In this document: piece by piece, positions 1 through 10,643 of the stretch | Position numbering within the stretch: the stretch's first letter is position 1 | How the letters are laid out: each line of letters begins with the position of its first letter | Assembly: GCA_009731375.1 (NCBI GenBank) | Contig: BJOX01000242.1 | Coordinates: 711,090 to 733,078, forward strand | DNA from: Paulinella micropora | Taxonomy: Eukaryota; Cercozoa; Imbricatea; Euglyphida | Length of the DNA: 21,989 nt | Reading direction: 5' to 3' | The notes under the pieces: model-generated | Seen by the model: the letters and a program-made list of their open reading frames with translations, nothing else | What the model was told of the DNA's origin: nothing | The model's database searches: none | Program-made: the position numbers and the translations under genes

Positions 1-45
1 TCTAATGACACCCCCGCAAGGGCAGTTCCAACACTTCCAGACGGG

Positions 46-108
46 CCGGTATGTTCAATGAAAATACTGGTCCAGAAATAGACCGGTATGTTCAATGAAA
101 ATACTGGT
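46..108 (+). repeat. 26-bp direct repeat, two copies, 37-bp period
   Basis: The same 26 bases occur at 46-71 and 83-108, beginning CCGGTATG and ending ATACTGGT. Within each copy CCGGTAT and ATACTGG form an imperfect inverted repeat around an 11-base centre. The second copy ends exactly where the tRNA-like segment begins on the opposite strand, so the pair may be the body of the same short interspersed element. Positions 1-45 are non-repetitive and I recognise nothing in them. Confidence 0.85.
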
Positions 109-179
109 GGCACCGACGGGAATCGAACTGGCGACAGGGCCCAGATGGTAGAACTTGACCACTGGGCTATCACGGTGTC
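105..179 (-). mobile_element. tRNA-like segment, probable tRNA-derived SINE head (or tRNA pseudogene)
   Basis: Read on the minus strand this 75-base stretch has the layout of a tRNA. An acceptor strand GACACCG (173-179) can pair with CGGTGCC (109-115) at six of seven positions, followed by A and CCA. An A-box-like TAGCCCAGTGG lies at 159-169 and a B-box-like GTTCGATTCC at 119-128, the two internal promoter elements of RNA polymerase III. The T stem is mismatched (GCCAG against CCCGT) and I cannot build a convincing anticodon arm, so a working tRNA is unlikely. tRNA-derived SINEs are known to keep the A and B boxes while losing the cloverleaf. The downstream 26-bp direct repeat could be the SINE body, and the AAT array at 180-211 lies on its 5' side. 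A tRNA pseudogene is the alternative. Confidence 0.55.

Positions 180-211
<32 letters not shown>
180..211 (+). repeat. (AAT)n microsatellite
   Basis: About ten uninterrupted AAT/ATA units directly adjoin the 5' side of the tRNA-like segment. The following 212-265 is non-repetitive and holds nothing I recognise. Confidence 0.9.
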
Positions 212-213
<2 letters not shown>

Positions 214-265
214 GTCACAGTTTCAAAGCATGCATGATACTCTCATAACGTTCTTATTAGATCTC

Positions 266-590
266 TATGTATGTATGTATGTATGTATGTAAGCATGCCT
301 GGATATTCGCCGAGAATTTATGTATGTATGTATGTATGTATGTATGTATGTATGTATGTATGTATATATGTATGCCTGGATTTTGGGCGAGAATGTATGT
401 ATGTATGTATATATGTATGCATGTATGTATGCATGTATGCATGTATGTATGTATGCATGTATGCATGTATGTATGTTTGTATGTTTGTGTGTATGTATGT
501 ATGTATGTAAATGCATGTATGTATGTATGTATGTATGTATACAAGAAGGTCAAAGTTGAATGGTTTGTTATTTGTATGTATGTATGTAAT
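266..590 (+). repeat. (ATGT)n array with a duplicated insert
   Basis: Tetranucleotide ATGT/TATG units with scattered C and A substitutions. A short non-repeat insert beginning GCCTGGAT and containing CGAGAAT appears twice, at 297-318 and 374-394, and differs by a few bases. The array is stop-free in every frame on both strands, because the twelve-base cycle ATG TAT GTA TGT and its complement ACA TAC ATA CAT contain no stop. Open frames here are therefore not evidence of a gene. Confidence 0.95.
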
Positions 591-864
591 CATACATGCA
601 AACATACATACATACATACATACATACATACATACATACACACATACACATACATACACACATACATACATACATACATACATACATACATGCATACATG
701 CATACATACATACAAACATACATACACAACATGAAATAACATAATGTAGCATAACATAACATAACATAACATAACATAACATGAGATGACATAAGATAAC
801 ATAACATAACATAAAACAACATAAGCTACAAATATACATACATACATACATACATACATACATA
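591..864 (+). repeat. (ACAT)n array with an AACAT pentanucleotide block
   Basis: The tetranucleotide switches to the complementary strand, ACAT, after a near-palindromic junction around 585-600. From about 737 to 822 the repeat becomes a pentanucleotide, (AACAT)n, before returning to ACAT at 836. Confidence 0.92.
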
Positions 865-1430
865 GTTTGTTTGTATTGACCTTGGTTAAGCGTTGAATGC
901 ATGTATGTATGTATGTATGTATGTATGTATGTATGTATGAATGAATGCATGTATGAATGTATGTATGTATGTATGTATGTATGTATGTATGTATGCATGT
1001 ATGTATGTATGTATGTATGTATGCATATATGTACATACATACATACATACATGCATACATACATACATACATACATACATACATTGTTTGTATTGACCTT
1101 GTTTAAGCGTTGAATGCATGTATGTATGTATGAATGTATGTATGTATGTATGTATGAATGCCTGTATGAATGTATGTATTATGTATGTATGTATGTATGC
1201 ATATATGTACATACATACAGACATACATACATACGTACATACACAGTTTGTTTGTATTGACCTTGGTTAAGCGTTGAATGCATGTATGTATGCATGTATG
1301 TATGTATGAATGCATGTATGAATGTATGTATTATGTATATATGTATGTATGTATGTATGCATATATGTACATACATACATACATACATACATACATAGTT
1401 GGTTTGTTTTCGCCAAGGTTAAGCGTTGCA
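865..1430 (+). repeat. Core family 1: four ~30-36-bp cores in strand-switching ATGT/ACAT
   Basis: A core beginning GTTTGTTTGTATTGACC and ending GGTTAAGCGTTGAATGC occurs at 865-900, 1085-1117 and 1246-1281. A more diverged copy (CGCCAAGGTTAAGCGTTG) is at 1397-1430. Each core is followed by ATGT units, then a shared turn containing GCATATATGTACATAC (about 1022, 1199 and 1358), then ACAT units leading to the next core. The whole is a higher-order repeat of roughly 150-220 bp whose units each contain their own inverted repeat. Confidence 0.85.
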
Positions 1431-1440
1431 TGTATATATG

Positions 1441-1472
<32 letters not shown>

Positions 1473-1755
1473 TGTATGTATGTATGTATGTATGTATATA
1501 AGGTCTGTACCGAGATTGACTGTTGCAATGTTATGTATGTATGTATGTATGTATGTATGTATGTATGCACCGAGATTGATTGTTGCATGCATAAATGTAT
1601 GTATGTATGTATGTATGTATGTACCGAGTGTTGCATGTATAAATGCATGTATGTATGTATGTATGTATTTATGTATGTATGTATGTATGGATGTATGTAT
1701 GTATGTACCGATATTGATTGTTGCATGTATAAATGTATAAATGTATGTATGTATG

Positions 1756-1787
<32 letters not shown>

Positions 1788-1921
1788 AATGTATGTATGT
1801 ATGTATGTTTGTATGTATGTATGTTTGTTTGTATGTATGTTTGTATGTATGTATGTATGTACATACCAAGATTGAGTGTCGCATGTGCCCAACGAGCAGG
1901 TACGATAAGAATATCTCCTTC

Positions 1922-1923
<2 letters not shown>
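1431..1923 (+). repeat. Core family 2: CCGAGATTGATTGTTGCATG cores in (ATGT)n
   Basis: Cores starting at about 1508, 1568, 1621, 1706 and 1864 share the pattern ACCGAGATTGATTGTTGCAT with deletions or substitutions. Several continue into ATAAATG. The last copy runs into a longer unique tail (1885-1923) that has a diverged partner at 2601-2641. Linkers are ATGT arrays. Confidence 0.8.
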
Positions 1924-2006
<83 letters not shown>

Positions 2007-2029
2007 TACAGAGAGACAGACAGAGAGAC

Positions 2030-2095
<66 letters not shown>
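1924..2095 (+). repeat. (GATA)n / (GACA)n array
   Basis: GATA units (1924-1975) pass into GACA units (about 1975-2028, with GAGA variants) and back to GATA. Mixed GATA/GACA tracts of this kind define the Bkm-type satellites of animals. It abuts the tail end of the first copy of the dispersed ~505-bp element. Confidence 0.93.
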
Positions 2096-2097
<2 letters not shown>

Positions 2098-2373
2098 GAA
2101 ATATCGACTAATGTCAGAAAAAAGGAGCTTCTGATTTCGTCAACCAGGAAGTCTGTGGGTAAAGTATTAACCCGATGCCCAGCTAAGCCGTGATGTTTGC
2201 ACGGAAGGGACTGATACAGGCAATACCAAAGCTCCCTAGTACCAGGCGGGGCCAGGGCTCGTTCCATAAAGCGCCCCTTGCAGAACGAGCTCCCACCTCC
2301 ATTACAGAGGGCCCAGTAAGCAGATGGAGTTTCGAGACTGTTCGACAGTCTAGTATAAACCGACAGAGCACTG
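2096..2373 (-). mobile_element. Dispersed ~505-bp element, copy A (278 bp, truncated)
   Basis: Closely similar sequence recurs at 4600-5105, 5505-6006 and 9532-9892. All four share the end next to GATA (plus strand ATGAAATATCGACTAATGTC), which on the minus strand is a 3' end followed by (TATC)n. Copy A stops after the AAACCGACAGAGCACTG region, so only about the last 55 percent of the minus-strand unit is present. Shared 3' end, simple-repeat tail and variable 5' truncation are the expected signature of target-primed reverse transcription, so a non-LTR retroelement 3' end or a SINE is my best guess. No reverse transcriptase is present. A minus-strand open frame of about 90 codons crosses it but is broken by an indel in other copies, so I do not call a protein. 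Confidence 0.75.
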
Positions 2374-2437
<64 letters not shown>

Positions 2438-2470
2438 CGATAGATCGATCGATCGATAGATCGATAGATC

Positions 2471-2511
<41 letters not shown>

Positions 2512-2537
2512 GTAGAAATAGGTAGAAATAGATAGAA

Positions 2538-2592
<55 letters not shown>
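2374..2592 (+). repeat. (GATA)n array with GATC and GAAATA variants
   Basis: GATA units containing a block alternating with GATC (about 2434-2472) and a block with GTAGAAATA (about 2510-2545). It directly follows the truncated end of copy A. Confidence 0.93.
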
Positions 2593-2593
<1 letters not shown>

Positions 2594-2643
2594 AACTAAA
2601 TGTTGCATGCGTCCAGAGTGCAGGTCCGGTAACACTTTCTACA
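2593..2643 (+). repeat. Diverged partner of the 1878-1923 tail sequence
   Basis: The stretch starting TGTTGCATGCGTCCAGAGTG (2601) aligns without large gaps to TGTCGCATGTGCCCAACGAG (1878), and both continue with GCAGGT.CG.TAA. The two copies bracket the GATA arrays and copy A, so the block 1924-2592 may have expanded or inserted inside a duplicated segment of family 2. Confidence 0.65.
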
Positions 2644-2737
2644 GTACATACATACGTACATACATACATACATACATACATACATACATACATACATGCA
2701 TACATACACACAGGGTTGCAAGTCCTGAACGGTTATG
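2644..2737 (+). repeat. (ACAT)n array and short unique link
   Basis: ACAT units run to about 2712. A 25-base non-repeat link containing GGGTTGCAAGTCCTGAACGG then leads into the GTT array. No gene is seen. Confidence 0.85.
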
Positions 2738-3627
<890 letters not shown>

Positions 3628-3767
3628 TCTGAGTGTTGTTCAATGTTATCGTTCATTACCAAGCCTTCGTAGGCAGAAGAACATACGATCTCGTGTTGTT
3701 TGTTCTTGTTGTTATTGTTGATGACGATGTTGTTGATGTTGTTGTCGTTGAAGATGATGATGACGAT

Positions 3768-3801
<34 letters not shown>

Positions 3802-3802
3802 T

Positions 3803-3833
<31 letters not shown>

Positions 3834-3838
3834 ATTGA

Positions 3839-3872
<34 letters not shown>

Positions 3873-3925
3873 GCTGTTGTTGTTGTTGTTGTTGATGATG
3901 ATGTTGATAGTTACCGGGTGCTTGT
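3628..3925 (+). repeat. (GTT)n / (GAT)n array with first copy of core family 3
   Basis: A short unique stretch (about 3628-3690) contains TTACCAAGCC...GTAGGCAGAAGAACATACGATCT. A diverged copy of this (TTACCGGGTGCTTGTAGACAG...) sits at 3911-3950. Between them lie mixed GTT, GTC and GAT trinucleotides (3699-3908). So one core-bearing segment has been duplicated around a trinucleotide linker. Confidence 0.75.
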
Positions 3926-4599
<674 letters not shown>

Positions 4600-5105
4600 A
4601 TGAAATATCGACTAATGTCAGAAAAAAGGAGCTTCTGATTTCGTCAACCAAGGAAGTCTGTGGGTAAAGTATTAACCCGATGCCCAGCTAAGCCGTGATG
4701 TTTGCACGGAAGGGACTGATACAGGCGATACCAAATCTCCCTAGTACCAGGCGGGGCCAGGGCTCGTTCCATAAGCGCCCCTTGCAGAACGAGCTCCCAC
4801 CTCCATTACAGAGGACCCAGTAAGCAGATGGAGTTTCGAGACTGTTCGACAGTCTAGTATAAACCGACAGAGCACTGTGGGTTTTATTCCGGGCTCAACA
4901 AGCGAGAAAGGGCACCCTGAGGAAACAGAATTGTGCTTTCCGTCGCTATTTCGGCATGTGACTTATAGGCGTATGGCTAGGCACACTTAAGGCACCCCAC
5001 CACGGGCCCAGCACACCCACACCATCCCCTAATTCTCTGTCTGTCGACAGATGGCACCCATTTCAAAAAACCAAGCCCAAGGGAGGGTCAGTGACACCTC
5101 AAGTG
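4600..5105 (-). mobile_element. Dispersed ~505-bp element, copy B (full known length)
   Basis: Contains all of copy A's sequence and continues through GTGGGTTTTATTCCGGGCTC, TCGCTATTTCGGCATGTGAC and a final ...GACACCTCAAGTG, where GATA resumes. With copy C it defines the longest version seen here, about 505 bp. There are no obvious terminal inverted repeats. It has an internal near-palindrome, AGACTGT-TCG-ACAGTCT. The minus-strand 3' end joins (TATC)n just as in the other copies. It forms the left arm of a large inverted repeat with copy C. Confidence 0.8.
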
Positions 5106-5107
5106 AG

Positions 5108-5168
<61 letters not shown>

Positions 5169-5271
5169 CAGAAGAACATACGATGCTGTGATGATACCTC
5201 CTACCATCAATAGATAGATAGGTAGGTAGGTAGGTAGGTAGGTAGGTAGGTAGGTAGGCAGGTAGGTAGAG

Positions 5272-5344
<73 letters not shown>

Positions 5345-5446
5345 TATAGATAGATACCTCAGAGGGAATACTGAGGTAATTCCGAAGCATATCTGTAGGA
5401 TGTTCCTATATACATACATAAATATCTATCTATCTATCTATCTATA

Positions 5447-5500
<54 letters not shown>

Positions 5501-5504
5501 AGGC
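5106..5504 (+). repeat. GATA/GGTA then TATC spacer between inverted element copies
   Basis: GATA units (5106-5166), a family 3 core (5167-5210), GGTA (about 5219-5270), GATA (5273-5356), then a short unique turn (about 5357-5422, containing CAGAGGGAATACTGAGG), then TATC units (5423-5500). The GATA to TATC switch is itself an inverted repeat nested inside the larger one formed by copies B and C. Confidence 0.88.
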
Positions 5505-6004
5505 CACTTGAGGTGTCACTGACCCTCCCTTGGGCTTGGTTTTTTGAAATGGGTGCCATCTGTCGACAGACAGAGAATTAGGGATGGTGTGGGTGTGCTG
5601 GGCCCGTGGCGGGGTGCTTTATGTGTGCCTAGCCATACGCCTATAAGTCACATGCCGAAATAGCGACGGAAAGCACAATTCTGTTCCCTCAGGGTGCCCT
5701 TTCTCGCTTGTTGAGCCCGGAATAAACCCACAATGCTCTGTCGGTTTATATTAGACTGTCGACAGTCTCGAAACTCCATCTGCTTACTGGGTCCTCTGTA
5801 ATGGAGATGGGAGCTCGTTCTGCAAGGGGCGCTTATGGAACGAGCCCTGGCCCCGTCTGGTACTAGGGAGATTTGGTATTGCCTGTATCAGTCCCTTCCG
5901 TGCAAACATCACGGCTTAGCTGGGCATCGGGTTAATACTTTACCCACAGACTTCCTGGTTGACGAAATCAGAAGCTCCTTTTTTCTGACATTAGTCGATA
6001 TTTC

Positions 6005-6006
<2 letters not shown>
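5505..6006 (+). mobile_element. Dispersed ~505-bp element, copy C (full known length, inverted)
   Basis: Near-exact reverse complement of 4600-5105, starting CACTTGAGGTGTCACTGACC and ending GTCGATATTTCAT, followed by (TATC)n as a tail. Small indels and substitutions separate it from copy B; for example, its internal palindrome is the perfect AGACTGTCGACAGTCT, whereas A, B and D have one extra T. In this orientation the tail is at the right, consistent with a retroposed 3' end. A 79-codon frame from 5835 runs into the tail and is not conserved across copies. Confidence 0.8.
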
Positions 6007-6073
<67 letters not shown>

Positions 6074-6226
6074 GCTATTCTATTCTATTCTATTCTATTC
6101 TGTTTTGTTCTTTTCTGTTCTGTTCTGTTCTGCTCTGTTCTGTTCCATTCTATTCTATGCTATTCTATTCTATTCTGTTCTATTCTATTCTATTCTATTC
6201 TTTTCTATTCTATTTATTCTATCTAT

Positions 6227-6278
<52 letters not shown>

Positions 6279-6287
6279 CCTACCTAT

Positions 6288-6376
<89 letters not shown>
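6007..6376 (+). repeat. (TATC)n with an internal TTCTA-type pentanucleotide block
   Basis: TATC units continue from the tail of copy C to about 6072. About 150 bp of TATTC/TGTTC pentanucleotides follow (6076-6230), then TATC again to 6376 with a CCTA interruption near 6278. Block-wise change of the repeat unit is seen several times in the window. Confidence 0.93.
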
Positions 6377-6377
<1 letters not shown>

Positions 6378-6666
6378 GTAGGGTGCTATTACATGTATGT
6401 ATGTATGTATGTATGTGTATGAATGTATGTATGTATGAATGTATGTATGTATGAATGTATGTATGTAGGAATATCTTACAGAGCTGCTGTGCAGCGTACT
6501 TGACAAGACATAGTATGTATGTATGTTTGTATGTATGTATGTGTATGCTTGAATGTATGTATGTATTTATGTATGCATGAAGGTGTATCTTACAGAGCTG
6601 CTGTGGGGCACACTTGACAAGACATATGTATATATGTATGTATGTTTGTATGTATGTATGTATGTA
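6377..6666 (+). repeat. (ATGT)n with core family 4 (two copies)
   Basis: A ~44-bp core with TCTTACAGAGCTGCTGTG and ACTTGACAAGACAT occurs at about 6471-6511 and 6586-6626, spaced 115 bp, in ATGT units with some ATGA and TTGT variants. No gene is seen. Confidence 0.85.
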
Positions 6667-6764
6667 TGGATGTTTCAACATCCATACTTTATATACACAC
6701 ACAAACACACACACACACATATATATATATATACATATTAAATATATATATATATATACAAATG

Positions 6765-6825
<61 letters not shown>

Positions 6826-6947
6826 CATACATACATACGTTACTGTACACACGTGTCCCAGGAGGTTTCAACATCAATACTTTATATATATAAATATATT
6901 CATTCATTCATACATACATACATACATACATACATACATACATACAT

Positions 6948-6982
<35 letters not shown>

Positions 6983-7138
6983 AATATATAAATATATATA
7001 TATTATATATATATATACCTTGCTGTACACACGTGTCCCAGGCGGTTTCAACATCCGTTACATATATATATATGTATATATATATATATACCTTGCTGTA
7101 CACACGTGTCCCAGGAGGTTTCAACATCCATAATTTAT
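6667..7138 (+). repeat. (AT)n-rich block with core family 5 (three full copies, one partial)
   Basis: Cores containing TGTACACACGTGTCCCAGG and GGTTTCAACATC lie at about 6844-6888, 7023-7061 and 7092-7138. A partial copy with only TTTCAACATCCATACTTTATA is at about 6672-6693. Linkers are TA dinucleotide runs and ACAT units. The cores carry an ACACGTGT palindrome. Confidence 0.85.
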
Positions 7139-8160
7139 GCCTATGTATGTATGTATGTATGTATGCATGCATGCATGCATGCAAGTATGCATACCTGTAT
7201 GTATGTATGTACGTATGTATGTATGTATGATGTATGTATGTATGTATGCATGCATGCAAGTATGCATACCTGTATGTATGTATGTATGTATGTATGTATG
7301 ATGTATGTATGTATGCATGCATGCATGCAAGTATGCACATCTGTATGTATGTATGTATGCATGTATGTATGTATGTATGTATGTATGCATGTATGTATGT
7401 ATGCATGTATGCATGTATGTATGTATATATGTATGTATATATGCATGCATGCATGTATGTATGTATGTATGTATGTATGTATGTATGTATGTATGCATTG
7501 TATGTATGTATGTACGTATGTATGTGTGTGTATGTATGTATTTATATGTATGTATGTATATGTATGTATGTATGCATGTATGTATGTATGTATGTATGTA
7601 TATATGTATGCATGCATTCATGCATGCAAGTATGCATACCTGTATGTATGTATGTATGTATGTATGTATGTATGTATGTATGTATGCATGTATGCATGTA
7701 TGTATGTATGTATGTAAGTATGTATGTATGTATGTATGTATGTATGTATGTATGTATGTACCCATAAACAAGAGCACATTAAGAGCGGGATTATGGTCAT
7801 GCACTATGTATGTATGTATGTATGTATGTATGTATGTATGTATGTACGTACGTATGTATGTATGTATGTATGTATGTATGTACGTATGTATATGTTTGTA
7901 TGCATGTGTGTATGCATGTGTGTATGTATGTATGTATGTATGTATGTATGTATGCATGCATGTATGTATGCATGCATGTATGTATGTATGTATGCATGTA
8001 TGTATGTATATATGCACCTATAAACAAGCACGTTGTGAGCGGCATCATGGCAATGCTCTGTATGTATGTATGTATGTATGTATGTATGTATGTATGTATG
8101 TATGTATGTACCCATAAACAAGCACATTAAGAGCGGGATTATGATAATGCAAGGGCGATC
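7139..8160 (+). repeat. (ATGT)n array with GCAT blocks; cores 1-3 of family 6
   Basis: Mostly ATGT with recurring GCATGCATGCATGCAAGTATGCA-like phrases (near 7161, 7248, 7314 and 7611), themselves a degenerate ~80-bp period early in the array. Family 6 cores, ATAAACAAG.GCACATT followed by AAGAGCGGGATTATG and AATGCA, lie at 7761-7803, 8015-8060 (diverged) and 8111-8160. Confidence 0.88.
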
Positions 8161-8237
8161 CTATATACATACATACATACATACATACATACATACATAC
8201 ATACATACATACATACACATATAAATACATACATGCA

Positions 8238-8269
<32 letters not shown>

Positions 8270-8402
8270 CATATATATAAATACATATATGTACATGCAT
8301 ACATACATACATATATACATACATACATTGAGAGCGGGATTATAGTAATGCAAGGGCGATATTGTATACATACATACAAACAAACATACATGCATACATA
8401 CA

Positions 8403-8434
<32 letters not shown>

Positions 8435-8615
8435 CGTACATACATACAAATCAATATATATACATGCATGCATCCATCCATCCATCCATACATACATACA
8501 TACATATTAAGAGCGGGATTATGGTAATGCAAGGGCGATCCTATATACATACATACATATACATACATATGTACGTACATACATACATACATGCATACAT
8601 GCATACATACATACA

Positions 8616-8647
<32 letters not shown>

Positions 8648-8663
8648 CATATATGTATTATAC

Positions 8664-8696
<33 letters not shown>

Positions 8697-8700
8697 CATA
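8161..8700 (+). repeat. (ACAT)n array; cores 4-5 of family 6
   Basis: Immediately after the third core the linker flips from ATGT to ACAT. Two further cores (AGAGCGGGATTAT, then AATGCAAGGGCGAT) lie at about 8328-8363 and 8506-8541 and keep the same orientation as cores 1-3. So the linkers change strand while the cores do not. CATC units occur at 8470-8488, and an AT-rich run closes the block (8643-8698). Confidence 0.87.
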
Positions 8701-9329
8701 CCAGAACCTCGAGGTCCCAAGAAAAATTGTATATACATACATGCATACATACATATACATACATACATACATACATACATACATACATACATGCATACAT
8801 ACATGCATACATACATACATACATACATACATACATACATACATACACATACATGCATACATACATACCAGAACCTCGAGGGCCCAAGAAAAATTGTACA
8901 TACATACATACATATGCATACATACATACATACATACGTAAATACATACATACCAGAACCTCGAGGCCCAAAAAAATTGTACATACATACATACATACAT
9001 ACATAGATACATACATACATACATACATACATGCATACATACATACCAGAACCTCGAGGGCACAAAAAAATTGTACATACATACATACATACATACATAC
9101 ATACCTACATACATACCAGAACCTCGAGGGCCCAAAACAAAATGTACATACATACATACATACATACATACATACATACATACATACATACCAGAACCTC
9201 GAGGGAACAAAAAAAAATTGGACATACATACATACATACATACATACATACATGCATACATACATACATACATACATACATACATACATACATACATACC
9301 AGAACCTCGAGGGCCCAAAAAAAATTGTA
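8701..9329 (+). repeat. Core family 7: seven CCAGAACCTCGAGG cores in (ACAT)n
   Basis: A ~30-bp core, CCAGAACCTCGAGG followed by GCCCAAGAAAAATTGTA with variable A number, occurs at 8701-8731, 8868-8898, 8953-8981, 9046-9075, 9116-9146, 9191-9222 and 9299-9329. Start-to-start spacings are 167, 85, 93, 70, 75 and 108 bp. The centre CCTCGAGG is a perfect palindrome kept in all seven copies. Linkers are ACAT units of variable number. Confidence 0.92.
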
Positions 9330-9339
9330 CGTTCTCCCT

Positions 9340-9397
<58 letters not shown>

Positions 9398-9531
9398 CTA
9401 GATAGACAGACAGATAGACAGATAGGTAGGTAGGTAGATAGGTAGATAGGTAGGTAGATAGGTAGATAGATAGATAGATAGATAGATATAGGTAGATAGA
9501 TAGATAGATAGGTAGATAGATAGATAGATAG
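9340..9531 (+). repeat. (GATA)n array with GACA and GGTA variants
   Basis: GATA units following a short link (9330-9339), with a GACAGACAGATAGACAG stretch near 9400-9420 and GGTA interspersions at 9424-9470. It runs directly into copy D of the dispersed element. Confidence 0.93.
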
Positions 9532-9892
9532 ATGAGATATCGACTAATGTCAGAAAAAGGAGCTTCTGATTTCGTCAACCAAGGAAGTCTGTGGGTAAAG
9601 TATTAACCCGATGCCCAGCTAAGCCGTGATGTTTGCACGGAAGGGACTGATACAGGCGATACCAAAGCTCCCTAGTACCAGGCGGGGCCAGGGCTCGTTC
9701 CATAAGCGCCCCTTGCAGAACGAGCTCCCACCTCCATTACAGAGGACCCAGTAGCAGATGGAGTTTCGAGACTGTTCGACAGTCTAGTATAAACCGACAG
9801 AGCACTGTGGGTTTTATTCCGGGCTCAACAAGCGAGAAAGGGCACCCTGAGGGAACAGGATTGTGCTTCCCGTCGCTATTTCGGCATGTGAC
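9532..9892 (-). mobile_element. Dispersed ~505-bp element, copy D (361 bp, truncated)
   Basis: Same tail-side end as the other copies (ATGAGATATCGACTAATGTC). It extends further than copy A, through the CGGGCTCAACAAGCGAG region, and stops at TCGGCATGTGAC, where GATA resumes. It thus represents a third, different truncation point on the minus-strand 5' side (A about 278 bp, D 361 bp, B and C about 505 bp). It has small indels relative to copy B, including a missing A in CCCAGTAGCAG. No coding capacity is recognised. Confidence 0.78.
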
Positions 9893-9939
<47 letters not shown>

Positions 9940-9958
9940 CAGACATAGATAGGTAGAC

Positions 9959-10040
<82 letters not shown>

Positions 10041-10189
10041 GTAGATAGGTAGATAGGTAGATAGATAGGTAGATCGGTAGATCGGTAGATAGGTAGATAG
10101 GTAGGAAGGTAGGTAGGTAGGTAGGTAGATCGATAGATATATGATAGATAAATGATATATAATAGATAGATAGATATATGGATAAGTAA

Positions 10190-10236
<47 letters not shown>

Positions 10237-10271
10237 CATTAGAGGGTGGGCGTCCCATGGGTTTTCCTTGT
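9893..10271 (+). repeat. (GATA)n / (GGTA)n array and short unique link
   Basis: GATA units with GGTA runs (about 10040-10130, including GGAAGGTAGG), then degenerate ATGATAGATAAATGATATATAATAG-like sequence near 10138-10170, then GATA again. A 35-base unique link (10237-10271, with GGGTGGGCGTCCCATGGG) precedes the GAA array. Confidence 0.9.
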
Positions 10272-10434
10272 AGAAAGAAGAAGAAGAAGAAGAAGAAGAA
10301 GAAGAAGAAGAAGAAGAAGAAGAAGAAGGAGAAGAAGAAGAAGAAGAAGAAGAAGAAGAAGAAGAAGAAGAAGAAGAAGAAGAAGAAGAAGAAGGAGAAG
10401 AAGAAGAAGAAGATGATGATGATGATGAAGAGGC
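10272..10434 (+). repeat. (GAA)n homopurine array
   Basis: About 140 bp of uninterrupted purine, nearly all GAA with two GGA interruptions, ending in (GAT)n at 10413-10427. Mirror-symmetric homopurine GAA tracts are known to be able to form triplex (H-DNA) structures. The K, E, R, F, L or S run translations are by-products. Confidence 0.95.
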
Positions 10435-10587
10435 TCGTTGAGTGAACAGGTGGAAAGCATGTCTGAGGACTCGAGGTAGGACGGAAGAAGAAGATGAACA
10501 GGAAGAAGACGAAGAAGGGGACGAAGAGGTAGGAGAGGATGGAGGAGATGGAGGAGGAGGAGGGGGAGGAGGAGGGGGAGGAGGAGG

Positions 10588-10643
<56 letters not shown>

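Noticed and set aside
105-179. Functional tRNA gene on the minus strand
   Set aside because: T stem mismatched and no acceptable anticodon stem-loop; kept only as a tRNA-like SINE head or pseudogene.
1924-2095. Telomeric or centromeric array
   Set aside because: GATA/GACA is not a known telomere unit, no TTAGGG-like repeat was found, and no long-period centromeric satellite dominates the window.
4600-5105. LTR or TIR ends on the dispersed ~505-bp element
   Set aside because: Its two ends show no inverted or direct terminal similarity, and truncation is confined to one end, which does not fit a DNA transposon or solo LTR.
8701-9329. CRISPR-like array (regular short repeats with variable spacers)
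   Set aside because: The 'spacers' are all ACAT microsatellite of variable length, the DNA is clearly eukaryotic, and there are no cas genes. The same applies to the families at 14511 and 20451.
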